A DNA stretch of 64,000 nt from Hibiscus mutabilis (lineage: Eukaryota; Streptophyta; Magnoliopsida; Malvales; Malvaceae): positions 82,203,909-82,267,908 of the forward strand of contig CM033714.1 of the NCBI GenBank assembly GCA_019671005.1, written 5' to 3'. Below, in pieces: positions 43,349 through 54,276 of the stretch; the first letter of the stretch is position 1, and the number at the start of each line of letters is the position of its first letter. The notes beneath the pieces were generated by a model, which saw only the letters and a program-made list of their open reading frames with translations, was not told the origin of the DNA and ran no database searches. Both the position numbers and the translations under genes were made by a program.

Positions 43349-44610
43349 TTATTTTTTATTATTTTATTGATAATACACATAGCATAAAATCATTAATGAT
43401 ACATATGAAAAGATAAAAAAGACAAAACGAATTTTATTGCGTAATGAGCAAAGCCTACCAATACAAAGATTAGATTGATTAAGAATCTAAAATGTTAATG
43501 TCTTTTGAGCGGCCAAGTAGATGAAACTTGCAAGGTTGTCAAAGATAAGGTTGAAAGACATTTTTTTGTCTTCCACCTTTCCTAACACCAATAAAGTTGG
43601 AAATAAAAAAAAAATTATGGATTTTTAAATTTTTTAGATATCATTATCGTATAAGTTTACGAGCACGAGTATATTAATGATCATTAAAGTAGGTTGAAGT
43701 GATATTTTTGGTTATTAAATTTTTTGAAATTATAAAATAATCACTAAACTTTTAATTCGGTTATAAAATGATCTATGTCAGTGATAAATTTTTGATAAGA
43801 TTAAAGATTATTTTATAATAATTTAATAAGTTTAGATGATCATTTTATAATATTTAAAAAAAATTGATAATCTCATGATCAAATTAAAAGTTTTTATTAA
43901 ACATATATTTTACTACAATGTTTATAATATTCGATTATCTTTCCGTCTATAAATCAAAGCATATAATTTAGCATAAATTTACTTACAAAACCAATTAAAT
44001 TAAACTCGAACTTGGTATATGCTTTCGATCTTAATTGAAGTTTATAGTAGTTAATGTAAAATAATAATGACTTAAAAAATTTATTATCACGTGACGAGTG
44101 CATGAATGTCTAATTATTGTCTTATAGAATGTAATGATAAATTTCTCCCTTTTTTTCGATTGCCCATTGCAGATGTACTTAAATGTATAATTAAAGCTTA
44201 TTATTCTCTTATTGAAACAAAAATAATACACTCCACGTAGTTTCCACGTGCCATGCTAGATCTCACTTCATTAACCTTCACGGGGGGAAAGTGCAATACA
44301 TATATATTCTCAAGCAAGAATTTTTAAAATTTTAATAAGCGACATTTTTATTAAATTTTCAAAATTTAAGAAATTATGTAGAGAGAGAGAGAGAGCAGAC
44401 TAAAGAAACCAAGAAAACTGAATTTTATTTTGAATACAATAAAACTGAAAATTAACTAAATCGTAGTAGTTGAATGAATTATGTTTGACAAAAAAACAAT
44501 ATCACGATTATTTAAATTGATTTGAGTTTTAATTTTATTTATTTTATAATGTGAAATAACTATTTTATATTTCAAATAGCAAAAGTATATAAGAATTATT
44601 AATTGCTTTT
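43349..44610. other. AT-rich intergenic DNA
   Basis: No gene is supported. A (GA)n run lies at 44381-44394. 43690-43870 contains decayed 'gatcattttataat..' words like those in the MULE-type arms. Confidence 0.4.
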
Positions 44611-45578
44611 AGGGTAAATTACACTAGTAGTTACTGAATTTTTATAACGCTTTTCACTTTGGTCATCAAAATCGAAACTTTCATTACAACTATTAAGTTT
44701 TTAAGTCATTCTCATAATGACCACCGTCGTTAGCTTCCCTCAAGAAAAGCTTGTGTGGCATGTTAACATCTTCTTTCCCAAAAAAAAAAAAAACCTTAAA
44801 ATTTTAAATTTACGGCCACCGTTAGGGTCAAAATTCCAATGAATGGATCAATCATCAATCAATCCCAATGACGAGAATATTTTTTTTTTGCTAGACAATT
44901 AACATAATTCAGTTTCAAGTTGATCCGACAGGTAAGAATGGAGAATCATAAGTAAAAATCTCAATCCAAACTAAAAATTAAAACATTTTTATATGTCATT
45001 GTTAATCTTCAAATTAAATTGAATCAAAAGTATATTAATCTATTGGCCAAACAACCCATTCTCATCGTTGGGATTGATTGGAGACTACTCTGTTCATCGA
45101 AATTTTGGCATTGGTGGCATTTGTAAATGGATGAAAATTGTTTGCCCCAAACTATGCCCCTTTTGGTACCCCACTTAAAAAAGTTTATTTAGGGTTTAAT
45201 GTTTAAGGTTAGGGTTTAGGAAATTAGGGGTAGGGTTTATTTTTTAGGGTGTAGGGTTTAGGATGTGGGATTTAGGCTTGGAGTTGATAATTTAATTTTT
45301 TTTAGTATAGGGCATAGAAAGGGGCATGATTGGGGGACAGAGGATTTTTGTTCGTTGTGAATTGGGAAAAAAATAAGGTTCCTTTTGGAGAAGATCACTT
45401 TAACGTGTCATGGCAGTATTTTTTTAATGACAATAACCGTAATGAAAGTGGATTAAAAGTTCAGTGACTGTAACAGAAACAAATTAAAAGTTCAATGACT
45501 GTAATGAAAGATTTTTTATTTTAGTGACCAAAGTAAAAATACTATAAAAATTCAGTTACTACCAGTCTAGTTTACCTT
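44611..45578. mobile_element. MULE-like foldback element with inner inverted repeat
   Basis: The ends are AGGGTAAATTACACTAGTAG and, reversed, AAGGTAAACTAGACTGGTAG, followed by paired 'ttactgaatttttata' and 'actttggtca' blocks. A second inverted pair lies inside (44815-44880 with 45056-45120, e.g. 'caatcaatcccaatgacgag' against its inverse). A TTTAGGG-rich stretch (45185-45300) occupies the right interior. There is no coding capacity and no exact target duplication. Confidence 0.65.
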
Positions 45579-46600
45579 TTTTTTAATTTACTTGAAAACT
45601 TATTTTTTAAAAAATATTTATGAAACAAAACTTTAGAATGTTTACTTGTCTTTAATTCCCTTAAAAAATTATTATAAATAATGTATAAAAAATCATCTAT
45701 TTATCAAAATTAATGCGAAAAAAATCAAAATTCAAACCTAACCGAACAAACTTATCGTAAACGGTTTAATTTTTTAAAAAATTTCTAATTAAACTGAACC
45801 AATCTCACCCCTGAAACATATGAACCAAAAACCCTTGTTTAAAGTGGAAAGCGTTATCCTAATTATTTTCTTTTGACAAATTTTAATATAATCTTACTTA
45901 GAGGGGAAGAGAAATAAACTCTATAAAAAAGAAAGAATGGTAGTGCTTTTAATATGTCTAGAACCCATGACAAGTGAATATAAAGAAATAAAAATGAGTA
46001 GGTTAGCAAACCAGTCAAATATGCTTGCTTGTTATCCTAATTAACTAAGTCAGCCTTGCAAAGCTTTAATTTATATAGATGTTGTGATAACTCTTTAATT
46101 TCTTTCGACTAAAGAGTTGTATGGTCGTCAACAATCCCTAGAGCAAGTGGTTAAAGCTCTCAGTTTACATCTTTCTTTTTTTCCCTAGATTGTGGGTTCA
46201 AAACTTATTAAGAGTAAATTCCATCTTCTCTTCCCCCTCCCTCTAAGTAAAAATTGTTAAAAAAAGAGCTGTGTGGTCATTAATTTCATACTTATAAACA
46301 GCATATCATATTGTCTTTTAAGTCAAGATAATATTTGATAAATTAAAAAATTTAGATGATATAAAATTAAGGTTTCGATTAGTCTCAAGAAATAACTTAA
46401 ATAAAATACTATAAAAGTTTATTTTACTAATAATTTTTCTTATCATAAGATCAGGGACCGAGCCTTAATCAAGATCAAAAGACAAAGTCAAAGTGTAATG
46501 AACCATAAAAGTGAAAGGGACAAATTCCAAATGAATTAAAAATTAGAGTTCCAAATAGATAATAAACCTCTTTATACTTTTTAATAAAAAAGGCTTAACT
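45579..46600. other. AT-rich intergenic DNA
   Basis: Nothing recognisable. The short block at 46130-46210 ('agcaagtggttaaagctctc', 'tgtgggttcaaaacttatt') resembles a decayed small repeat rather than a tRNA gene, as no cloverleaf can be drawn. Confidence 0.4.
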
Positions 46601-46780
46601 ATAAAATAGGTGCCCAAACTTTGACACTTTTTTATAATAGGTGCCTAAAATTATTTTTGGTTAAAATAGGTGCCTAACGTTTCTTTTTTGTTTGAAATAG
46701 ATACCTAAAATTTCATTTCGTTACTGTTTTAAGGTAACACCGTTAATTTTTTTAACACCCAATTAGATTTTGACACACAT
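46600..46780. repeat. Single arm of a foldback-type repeat
   Basis: Three copies of an 'aaaataggtgcctaa' word (46605, 46638, 46668) resemble the arm repeats of the element at 35778-36623, but no matching inverted arm follows. It is probably the surviving half of an element. Confidence 0.45.
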
Positions 46781-46859
46781 TTTTTATTTTATTTAATTAA
46801 AAAATTCAAAAAATTGAAAAAAAGAAAATATTTTTAAAAAAAATCAAAAACTTCTGAAA

Positions 46860-47235
46860 ATTTTCAAAACAGTCCCAAACCCAAACATCCAAATTCCAAA
46901 ATTGGTGTCATTGTCGCTGCCGATAGCCTCACCGGATCTTACCATCGCCGTCGCCAGAGTCCCCCGCACATTTTCCTCAACCACCCATTGCCGATAATCG
47001 GCGGGAGCCGTGCCAATCAGACTTCGAACGGTTGAAGCCTTTTGCGTTCATCGTTCGTCGACTGATTGTCGCGCATCCGCCGATTACCGGCGATGGGTGG
47101 TTGAAAGAAATGGGCAGGGGACTTCGGCGACGGCGGTGGTGAGGTCCATCGAGGCTATCGGAGGCGACAATGATATCAATTTTGGAATTTGAGGTTTGGG
47201 TTTAGGGATTTAGGATTGTTTTGTAATTTTTAAAA
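46860..47235. repeat. GC-rich long hairpin (two ~150-bp inverted arms)
   Basis: The left arm (about 46860-47010) includes 'ccaaattccaaaattggtg', 'tcattgtcgctgccgatagc', 'caccgccgtcgcc'-like and 'tcaaccacccattgccg' blocks. The right arm (about 47075-47235) has the inverse of each ('gcgatgggtggttga', 'ggctatcggaggcgacaatg', 'caattttggaatttgagg'). The loop is about 65 bp. Identity between arms looks near 80-85 percent by eye. It stands out sharply from the AT-rich surroundings and looks like inverted duplication of a gene fragment. Confidence 0.7.
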
Positions 47236-47274
47236 TTTTGGGATATTTATAATGTAAGTAATTTTAGTATGGAT

Positions 47275-47615
47275 AATTATTTGATACACTGACAGTGGAA
47301 ACTTTTAGTTTCCCCAATCGCGTTAGTTTTAGGGTTTAGGGACTTAGTTTATGGTGTAGGATTTAGGGGTTTAGGTCTAGTAGTTTAGAATTTAGTGGCT
47401 GTGAATAGAATTTAGGGTTAAAATTTACGGTTTATAGGTTAAAACCTAAATCCTCAATAAAATTACCCTAAAACTTAACCCGAAGCCTTAAATTCTAACT
47501 ATTAACCCTAAATTCTAAACTCCTACACCCTAAACTAAGTATCTAAACCCTAAAACTAAGGTTTTTGTGTTGTGAAAACTAAAAGTTTCCATCGCCAGTG
47601 TATTAGATATAAATC
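47275..47615. repeat. Small hairpin element with TTTAGGG-rich arms (copy 4)
   Basis: The left end 'gatacactgacagtggaaac' and 'ttttagtttccccaatcgc' pair with the right 'gaaaactaaaagtttcc' and 'atcgccagtgtattagatat'. Inside are 'ttttagggtttagggac' and 'aaccctaaattctaaact'. It starts just after the GC-rich hairpin. Confidence 0.6.
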
Positions 47616-48872
47616 ATTTTAGTATTAGTATCTGCATATACAATATAATATTATTTAGTTCTACACTTATTTATGATCATTGAATTAATTGCATTTAATG
47701 ATTGAAATTAAAATGTTTAAATTGAGGATATTCACTTCTTTTTCTTCCTATAAAAGTTTTATATTTTCATTTGTTAATTTCAACATCTATTTTCAGTCGT
47801 CCGATGACGTATAATAATTTGACATTATTTTTGATAAGTGTGATAAAAAAGTGATTTTGGAAAAAAAATATTTAGATTTGTTTGATTTAAAATAAAAGTA
47901 TTTGATATTGTTGTTAAAAAAGTATTTTTTAAATAAATAAAATATAAATTATAGTTATTATTTTTAAAAATGTAAAATAATTGATGATACAGATAATAAT
48001 TTGCCTCGAAATTGCTTTAAAAAAAACTACAAATTAAAACTTCCAGTTTTTGAAAAGCAATTTTCAAATCACATTGAAAAGCCCTCTTGGTTTAGCTATA
48101 TGTTATGTATTACTTTTCACTCCAAACAACACTTATGATCAACACTTTTAAAAATTAATATAGAATGAGACTTAAGTAAATTTACGTCATGTCAACGAAT
48201 CTTAGCGTATTTTTTATATTATTATTATAAAAGATATATTTTTATTAAAAAAACAAAAGAATAGTGGTTGAAAATGACAACCTATTAGGTGTAGAATTGA
48301 TTGAAATTGGGTAAATGTATGTGTCCATGAAGCTTCTATCCTCCATTTGCAGATAAAGGAAGAAAAGACAAAATAGAGATTAAAAAAAACAGAAGCCTAA
48401 ATTGGAAAGACATATGAAGACAAAGGTATCTCACTTTTGATGTATCAAACCTCCAAACTTTGCAACTTTAAGGGGACAGAGATGAGGGGGTAGGGGCAAA
48501 GGAAGAAAGCATAATCAAACTTTGTTTTCATCTGTTTATGGTGTTGAGTGCTCGAGGTTAATACTTCCAAACAAATCTGGTTCTGCTTTCCATTTTCAAA
48601 TTACATTCCCTATTTTCGGTTTTGTAATATTTTTTACCCACGGATAATTTTATCGAGTCTAATAAGATCGTAAGAAATAAGTTTTCCTATTTTCACATTA
48701 GAATTTACTTATACAACATATATTACTTTGAAGTTGTCAAGGTGAATTTTATATAAAAGTTATGTTTTAAAAATGTGATATAGAATATACAATAGATCAA
48801 AGTTATCTTTAAAATATTATTAATACTTATAAGATAAGTGTTTTATTTAATTAAAAATATTCAAATAATTTA
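47616..48872. other. AT-rich intergenic DNA
   Basis: No supported gene or repeat border. Confidence 0.45.
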
Positions 48873-49292
48873 GGGTAAAATGTACAAATGATCACTGAAC
48901 TATCCTAAAAAAATACAAAAGGTTACTAAAATTTAAAAGTTATATAATAAACATTAAACTTTAATTTTTGTTACAAAATAGTTACCGAATCGTTAACTCT
49001 CGTTAAATGAGTGATGTGCCAGTTACAAAAATTTGTATAGTAGCACATTTAACCCTCCATATTTTCTAAGTGGTCATTTTGTAACTTTGGTATTAATTTA
49101 ATGTGGAGGATTAAATGTGCTAGTATAAAAAATTTCGTAACGGTCATGCCACCCATTTAAATGCAGTTGACAACTCAATGATCATTTTATAACAAAAATT
49201 AAAGTTTAATGTCCACTATATAACTTTTGAAAATTTAATGACCATTTTGTATTTTGTTGGAATAGTTTATTCTCCATTTGTGTACTTTACCC
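48873..49292. mobile_element. MULE-type MITE of the GGGTAAA family (420 bp)
   Basis: The ends are GGGTAAAATGTACAAATGA and, reversed, GGGTAAAGTACACAAATGG. The arms pair over nearly their full length ('caaaaattaaagtttaatg', 'taaatgtgctagtataaa'). Flanks AATAATTTA (48864-48872) and GATAATTTA (49293-49301) match 8 of 9, fitting a Mutator-size duplication. The ends are the same type as the Pack-MULE at 27480. Confidence 0.8.
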
Positions 49293-49371
49293 GATAATTT
49301 AATTACATCCGTGCATGACCAATTTTACTCGCACAAATGTATATTTATTTGAAACATTATCTAGTTTTAAA

Positions 49372-49935
49372 TAACTAAGCACGGGATGATCCCGTGTATA
49401 GATAAAGAACAGGACAGGAACACCACAGTCCGACGATCACCGAACACTCCATCTGTTTCAGGTCGAACCCCTTTCCCATTTTCATTGAGAACCCTTCGAT
49501 TTCTAATGCGACTACTCCAGAGCTGTAGACATATCTGATTCCCTGCAGACAAGCCACTCCGGAGCAATGTATCCCATGGTGTGTGCTAAAAGCGTGTTTC
49601 GTAACCCTTTCGATCGATCAACTAGCCTAGCTAATCCGAACTCTCCGAATTTAGCATTGAATCTAGAATCCGACACGATATTGATGGTCTTGATGTCTCT
49701 ATGTAGATATAGCAATGTTGATGCCAAGTCTTGCACAATTTTGTATATGGTTTCCCAAGTGAAAAGATGAGCATCTAAGCTTCCATTAGGCATGAACTCG
49801 TACATGAGGATGAGTTCGCCTCTTTCGTGGCGCCGGCCAATGAGTTTCACCAACTTCTTATGCCTCAATCTGCTGATTATCCTCACTTCCTCGGTCCAGT
49901 ACCGATCCCATTCCCGAATCCATCGTTAAACGACG
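49372..49935 (-). pseudogene. L-type lectin receptor kinase fragment (kinase domain)
   Basis: Minus-strand frames give VRIISRLRHKKLVKLIGRRH, ERGELILMYEFMPNGSLDAH, DLASTLLYLHRDIKTINIV, FNAKFGEFGLARLVDRSKG, MGYIAPEWL and, in another frame, VVALEIEGFSMKMGKGFDLK and LKQMECSVIVGLWCS. These are the middle of a legume-lectin (LecRK) receptor kinase. The lectin domain, transmembrane segment, glycine loop and C-lobe end are all absent. The eight-residue stretch before HRD is deleted, DFG is changed to EFG, and the frame breaks near 49530. It is a non-functional fragment. Confidence 0.85.
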
Positions 49936-50197
49936 CAGGAAAAACTTGGTGATCTGTAGATTCATCTTCTATCTTCCTTTTCTGTCTTACAATGAGCTTC
50001 TTTTTATTTTTTACCAAGCCACTCTATCCTAATTAACTGCAAGAATATAAACAAGTGAATGATTTTTTTTTGGTAATTATTGAGTATTGTATTTCATGTT
50101 TCTAGATAGTTATATAATTGGATCAGATTTATTTAAAGATTTGATTATTCGTTCAAAATCCAAAAAACTATTAAATATATGAGAGGGTTTGAATTAA
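49936..50197. other. AT-rich intergenic DNA
   Basis: Nothing recognised beyond the kinase fragment. Confidence 0.4.
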
Positions 50198-50410
50198 CTT
50201 ATACAGTGTAAAACTTAAAAGTTTTACATATTTATTGAATCGTTGCATTAACTGATTTTAACGATTGAAATTAAAACTTTTAAATTAAAGATAAATCTTT
50301 TTTCCTATTGTGATAATCTTCTCATTACCTATTATTAATCTCAACTATCGATTTTCGCTAATCTAACTATCCAACAAAATATGTAAACTTTTAAGTTTTA
50401 CACTGCCTCA
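50198..50410. repeat. Short hairpin MITE candidate
   Basis: The left end 'cagtgtaaaacttaaaag' plus 'ttttacat' is mirrored by the right end 'atgtaaacttttaag' plus 'ttttacactg', 210 bp apart. It has no coding sequence; its superfamily is unclear. Confidence 0.55.
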
Positions 50411-50421
50411 ACGGATCTTAA

Positions 50422-50424
<3 letters not shown>

Positions 50425-50482
<58 letters not shown>
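50425..50482. repeat. (AT)29 microsatellite
   Basis: An uninterrupted AT run of about 58 bp, just downstream of the hairpin MITE candidate. Confidence 0.95.
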
Positions 50483-50486
<4 letters not shown>

Positions 50487-51424
50487 ATGTTATTATTCTT
50501 TAGGTTTTAGTTTGTTATGCTATCAGATATACATCCGTTTAAGGGCCGGTTAATCCACCCAAACCTAAAGTCTCGTTTAAAATTTGAAAGGGTTGGAGAA
50601 AAATATTAAGTCCAACATGTTTGGACAAAAAGTTAAGCTCATCCAAAATACGAGTTGCGCTTCCAACCTTCAAGGCGCAAATTTGACCTGACCCATTTTT
50701 TTTTTGTATATGTTAATAATAATATGATATAGAAATTAACTATATAAAAATTTATAATAATATAATATTAAAAATTTAATTTACCATGTTTAAAATTTAT
50801 AAAAGAAAATTGTTACATTAAAAATAGTATAAATATTTTTGAAAGATTTTTTTAAGAAAATAATATAGGTGGGCTTAGAACGGAGATTTAAATATGTCAA
50901 AGGTGTATGTAATATTTCAATATTTAAGATTTAGTCTCTATACTTTAATTTTGAGGTATTGAGGCTCTATATTATTTTTATTTAAAAATTTTGACCATTC
51001 TATATTAACTTATGTTCTATTTTACCGTTAATAGTTGATCTAACAATAATAAAGAAAGGCAAAATAACTTTTTTAGTCATATAAGTTTATAGTTTCTATC
51101 AAATTGACCCTTATAAAACTGTAAACATAAATGATTGAAAAATTGTATTGTTCATTAATGACATTTTTTTATTATTTTAAAGAGTAAAGGTCAAATTGAT
51201 AAAAAAAATAACATAAGGGCCCAAAAAGTTATTTTGCTGTTTCTTTTCTATATTTGTCAAGTTAACGATAAATAATAAAAGTGGGCAAAAATTATGAAAG
51301 ACTAAGATTTTAAAATGGCATATAGTACAATGCCTTAAATCTTAATGAAATAGTAAAAAGATCTTTGACAAATTAAAATTTGTAATTACGGGCGGACTTG
51401 GACAATATTAATATGAAAAAAAAA
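50483..51424. other. AT-rich intergenic DNA
   Basis: No supported gene or repeat border. 50930-51360 has decayed 'aaatgattgaaaaattg', 'aaattgataaaaaaaataac' words like those flanking the MITE families. Confidence 0.4.
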
Positions 51425-51705
51425 CGTTGATACACAGGCCGTGTAAATTTTAGTTTACGCGTGCCTTTTAATTTTATGGGTTAGAGTTTTAGTTTAGGGT
51501 TTAAGGTTTAGGGGTTTAGGTTGTAGGGTTTAGAATTTAAGGTTAGTGTTTAGAATTTAGTGTATAGGGTTTAAGGTTTAGGGATAGTTTTCTAGGGTTA
51601 GGGTTAGAAATATAGGATTTGAATTTTTATAGGGTAAATACACATGCTTGTGTAAAATTAATTTTACACAGCCTGTGTATCAAAGTTTTACCCTATTAAT
51701 ATTGT
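51425..51705. repeat. Small hairpin element with TTTAGGG-rich interior (copy 5)
   Basis: The left end 'gttgatacacaggccgtgt' and right end 'acacagcctgtgtatcaaag' are inverse. Between them, 'ttagggtttaaggtttagg' words dominate. The right half shows 'aattttacacagcctgtg', the same terminal motif as copy 6. Confidence 0.65.
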
Positions 51706-52305
51706 CATTAAAGTCTTGGCTTAATAGTAATATTGAAGTTGTATGAATTTTTTTTGAACAATTTATACTTAAGAGAAAAAAGGAAAATTTTGCTCTTATT
51801 ATCTTGAACCCACAACTTAAGGGAATGGGAGAATATCAACTGAGACACTGACGGAACTATGTGAGTCTTCACCCCCGAAGATTTTTTTCACCTTTGTCTC
51901 TCTATTTAAATTTTTTAAAAAGTTGGTTTATTTATGAATTCCCCCTCACCCCACTTTCAAACAAATATAATTTGTCCTCAACTCCAAATCTTAGCCCCGT
52001 CCCTGAATTGAAAACTTTAACCATCTATTATAGGAATTGTTGATGAGTCGTATAAATTTTAAAATTGTAAATTTGAGTTCCACTCTATGTAAATAATGTG
52101 TCGTAAGTACAAAAGTATTCCGTCCATAAAACATTCATTTAGATATATTAGTCAGTGCAAAAACATTGAAAGATAAAACGATAATTATATGTGGTTATGA
52201 TGTGAGTGTGGTAAGTATTTATCAAAACAATTCACTCCCTTTTTTAACATAATTATGACATAAAAATAGTGTACAACTGTAATATTTTTATCTTATAAAA
52301 TTAGT
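51706..52305. other. AT-rich intergenic DNA
   Basis: No supported feature. 51850-52020 is slightly less AT-rich and has an open frame of 60 codons without family features. Confidence 0.4.
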
Positions 52306-52560
52306 GTACAACTGTAATACACATGCTGTGTAAAACTAATTTTACATAAGCTTGTATTTTATCTTATAAAAGACAAATGTTAAATTTCTAACCCTAATAC
52401 TCTAAAACCTAAACCCTAAACCTTAAATTCTAAACATTAACCTTAAATTCTAAACCCGACAACTTAAACCCCTAAACTTTTAACCCTAAACTAAACCCCT
52501 AACTCCTAAGCACATATAAACGTTTGTTTACACGGACTGCGTATTAAACTTTTTCTCTAA
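52306..52560. repeat. Small hairpin element with ACCCTAAA-rich interior (copy 6)
   Basis: The left 'aatacacatgctgtgtaaaa' is mirrored by the right 'gtttacacggactgcgtatt'. The interior has 'ctaaaccctaaaccttaaat' and 'aaccctaaactaaacccct'. Confidence 0.6.
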
Positions 52561-53062
52561 AAAATAATACAAATACGACACAAATAAACGTTATAAATAA
52601 AACTTGGTATAAATAAAAATGGGTTATGATCCATAAAATTTAATTAGCTTTATACTAATTTATAACCCTTGAAAGAGTGAAATGGATAAATAAGATTAAA
52701 CACTCATCCCCTAAAATCTCCTCATTTTAACTTTTAATCTTTTTTAGATGAAAAAAAGAAATTTATCATGTGCCTCATTAAAAACCTCCCTAAACCTAAA
52801 TAGAGGACAAGAGTACACATAGTAAATGTTACAGAAATACGAAAGAGACAAGCTCAACTAAAACTAAAACTAAAACTAATCACATGAAAACAATCACACA
52901 CACAAGCTATCGGGGATCGCCCCTCTCTATCAACACCAAACCTTCCACCACATGTGGAGGTGCATCAAAAACACGAACCTCGAAATCATCCATAACGGCC
53001 AACCGAGCCATACAATCCTCGATCCGATTCCCTTTACGTCAAATACGAGTAAAAGATATAAC

Positions 53063-53551
53063 CTAATTTCGGCCACACAACTCATTGATATGTAAAATTA
53101 GCCCAAAAGTACCATGACCGCAAGAATTAGACTGAACCATACGTAACGCTTCAAGACTATTTGATTCAATTATGACATACTGTAATTGACGATCCCATAG
53201 ACAAAGTAATCCCTGGAATATACCCCACAACTCAGCTTCCACCACGGAACAAACTACTACAAACTTAGCAAATCCGCTTATCCATTGGCTAGAATCATCC
53301 CGAAACACCCCACCGCACGTCGCAAAGTCATCTTGCACCCGTTGGCCACCGTCTGTATTCACCTTATAGCAGCCCCATGCCGGTTTCGACCATGTCGAAA
53401 TCAGTCGTGGATTGCTCCCACCACGCAAAGAAGCTACAGAAGCGGTCGCCACTTCCTTCAACATGGTTCCCTTAAGACGCCGACACCTATCAAGCAGTGA
53501 ACATTGGTCCTCCAAGGGGCTTTGAAACACAACTACGTTTCGAGCGATCAA
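53063..53551 (-). pseudogene. LINE ORF2 RNase H domain
   Basis: An open frame of 162 residues has YKVNTDGG, CGGVFRDDSSQWISGFAK, VVEAELWGIFQGLLCLWD and VIIESNSLEALRMVQ, the plant LINE RNase H (RVT_3) core. The first Asp (NTDG) and Glu (EAELW) are present. The usual ESDS reads ESNS, so a catalytic Asp appears lost. It ends INELCGRN-stop at 53063, which should be the true end of ORF2. Confidence 0.85.
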
Positions 53552-54264
53552 TAAGTTCCAAAGAACTGCACCGAAAAAAAATCCCAGTCCTTTCTATCCC
53601 TCACAAAATACTCGGGTTTATTGAGATTAGTACGAATCCGTTCTTTAAATTCCATGGCCTGAAATTCCATGAGACGTTCCAGTTTAATCAATGCAGTCCA
53701 AAATATGAGAACCGAAGGACATTGTCTCATCACGTGGTCTACATCCTCCAACTCGGCCATACAAATCGGATATGCACTATCAATCGAGAAGTGTCGGCGA
53801 ACACGCTCACTATTTGTCATCAATTTATTGCAACAAGCGAGCCACATAAAGATCTTGATCCGTTGAATCCCTCTAAACTTATGAATTAACTTCCATACAA
53901 CTTCATGAGGTCCATACGACAAACCTGCGCGAATCCTATATGCCGAACTTATTGTAAATTGGTGATCCGAGGAAGATAACCAACCCACAACATCCTTACT
54001 AACCACAATATTCAGCCCTTTGATAGCAGCCAAGCGGAGAAGCACATACGACGCGAGCAAATGTTAAAATAATTCCTATTACCACTCCTCATTGTCCATC
54101 TCCATATTTGCCATACATGTCCCCGAGACAATAATTTCATCCGACGCCAAGACATGGTCGACTAAAGGGCCAATATCCGAGACCCATGGATCAAACCAAA
54201 AATTGACATCGCGTCCGTGACCAATGCTCCAACTAATATTAGTACGAACATCCTCCCAAAACAC
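53548..54264 (-). pseudogene. LINE ORF2 zf-RVT (reverse-transcriptase zinc-binding) region
   Basis: Two frames hold MFWEDVRTNISWSIGHGRDVNFWFDPW then, after a break near 54070, FTISSAYRIRAGL, VWKLIHKFRGIQRIKIFMWL and YPICMAELEDVDHVMRQCPS. The last segment is the zf-RVT motif (usually C..C..ED..H..C), with its first Cys at PICM and Cys at RQC. A frameshift near 54070 and another near 53550 separate it from its neighbours. Confidence 0.8.
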
Positions 54265-54276
54265 ACTAAGACCCTT

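Noticed and set aside
46130..46210. Possible tRNA-like segment with 'gggttcaaaac'
   Set aside because: No matching acceptor, D or anticodon stems could be drawn.
47340..47540. Interstitial telomere repeat (TTTAGGG/CCCTAAA)
   Set aside because: Words are scattered, degenerate, and mirror each other across a hairpin; the same layout recurs in five other copies, so a MITE family fits better than a telomere fusion.
52884..53889. Plus-strand frames across the LINE (e.g. 53285-53500, 53497-53889)
   Set aside because: They mirror the RNase H and zf-RVT coding on the minus strand.
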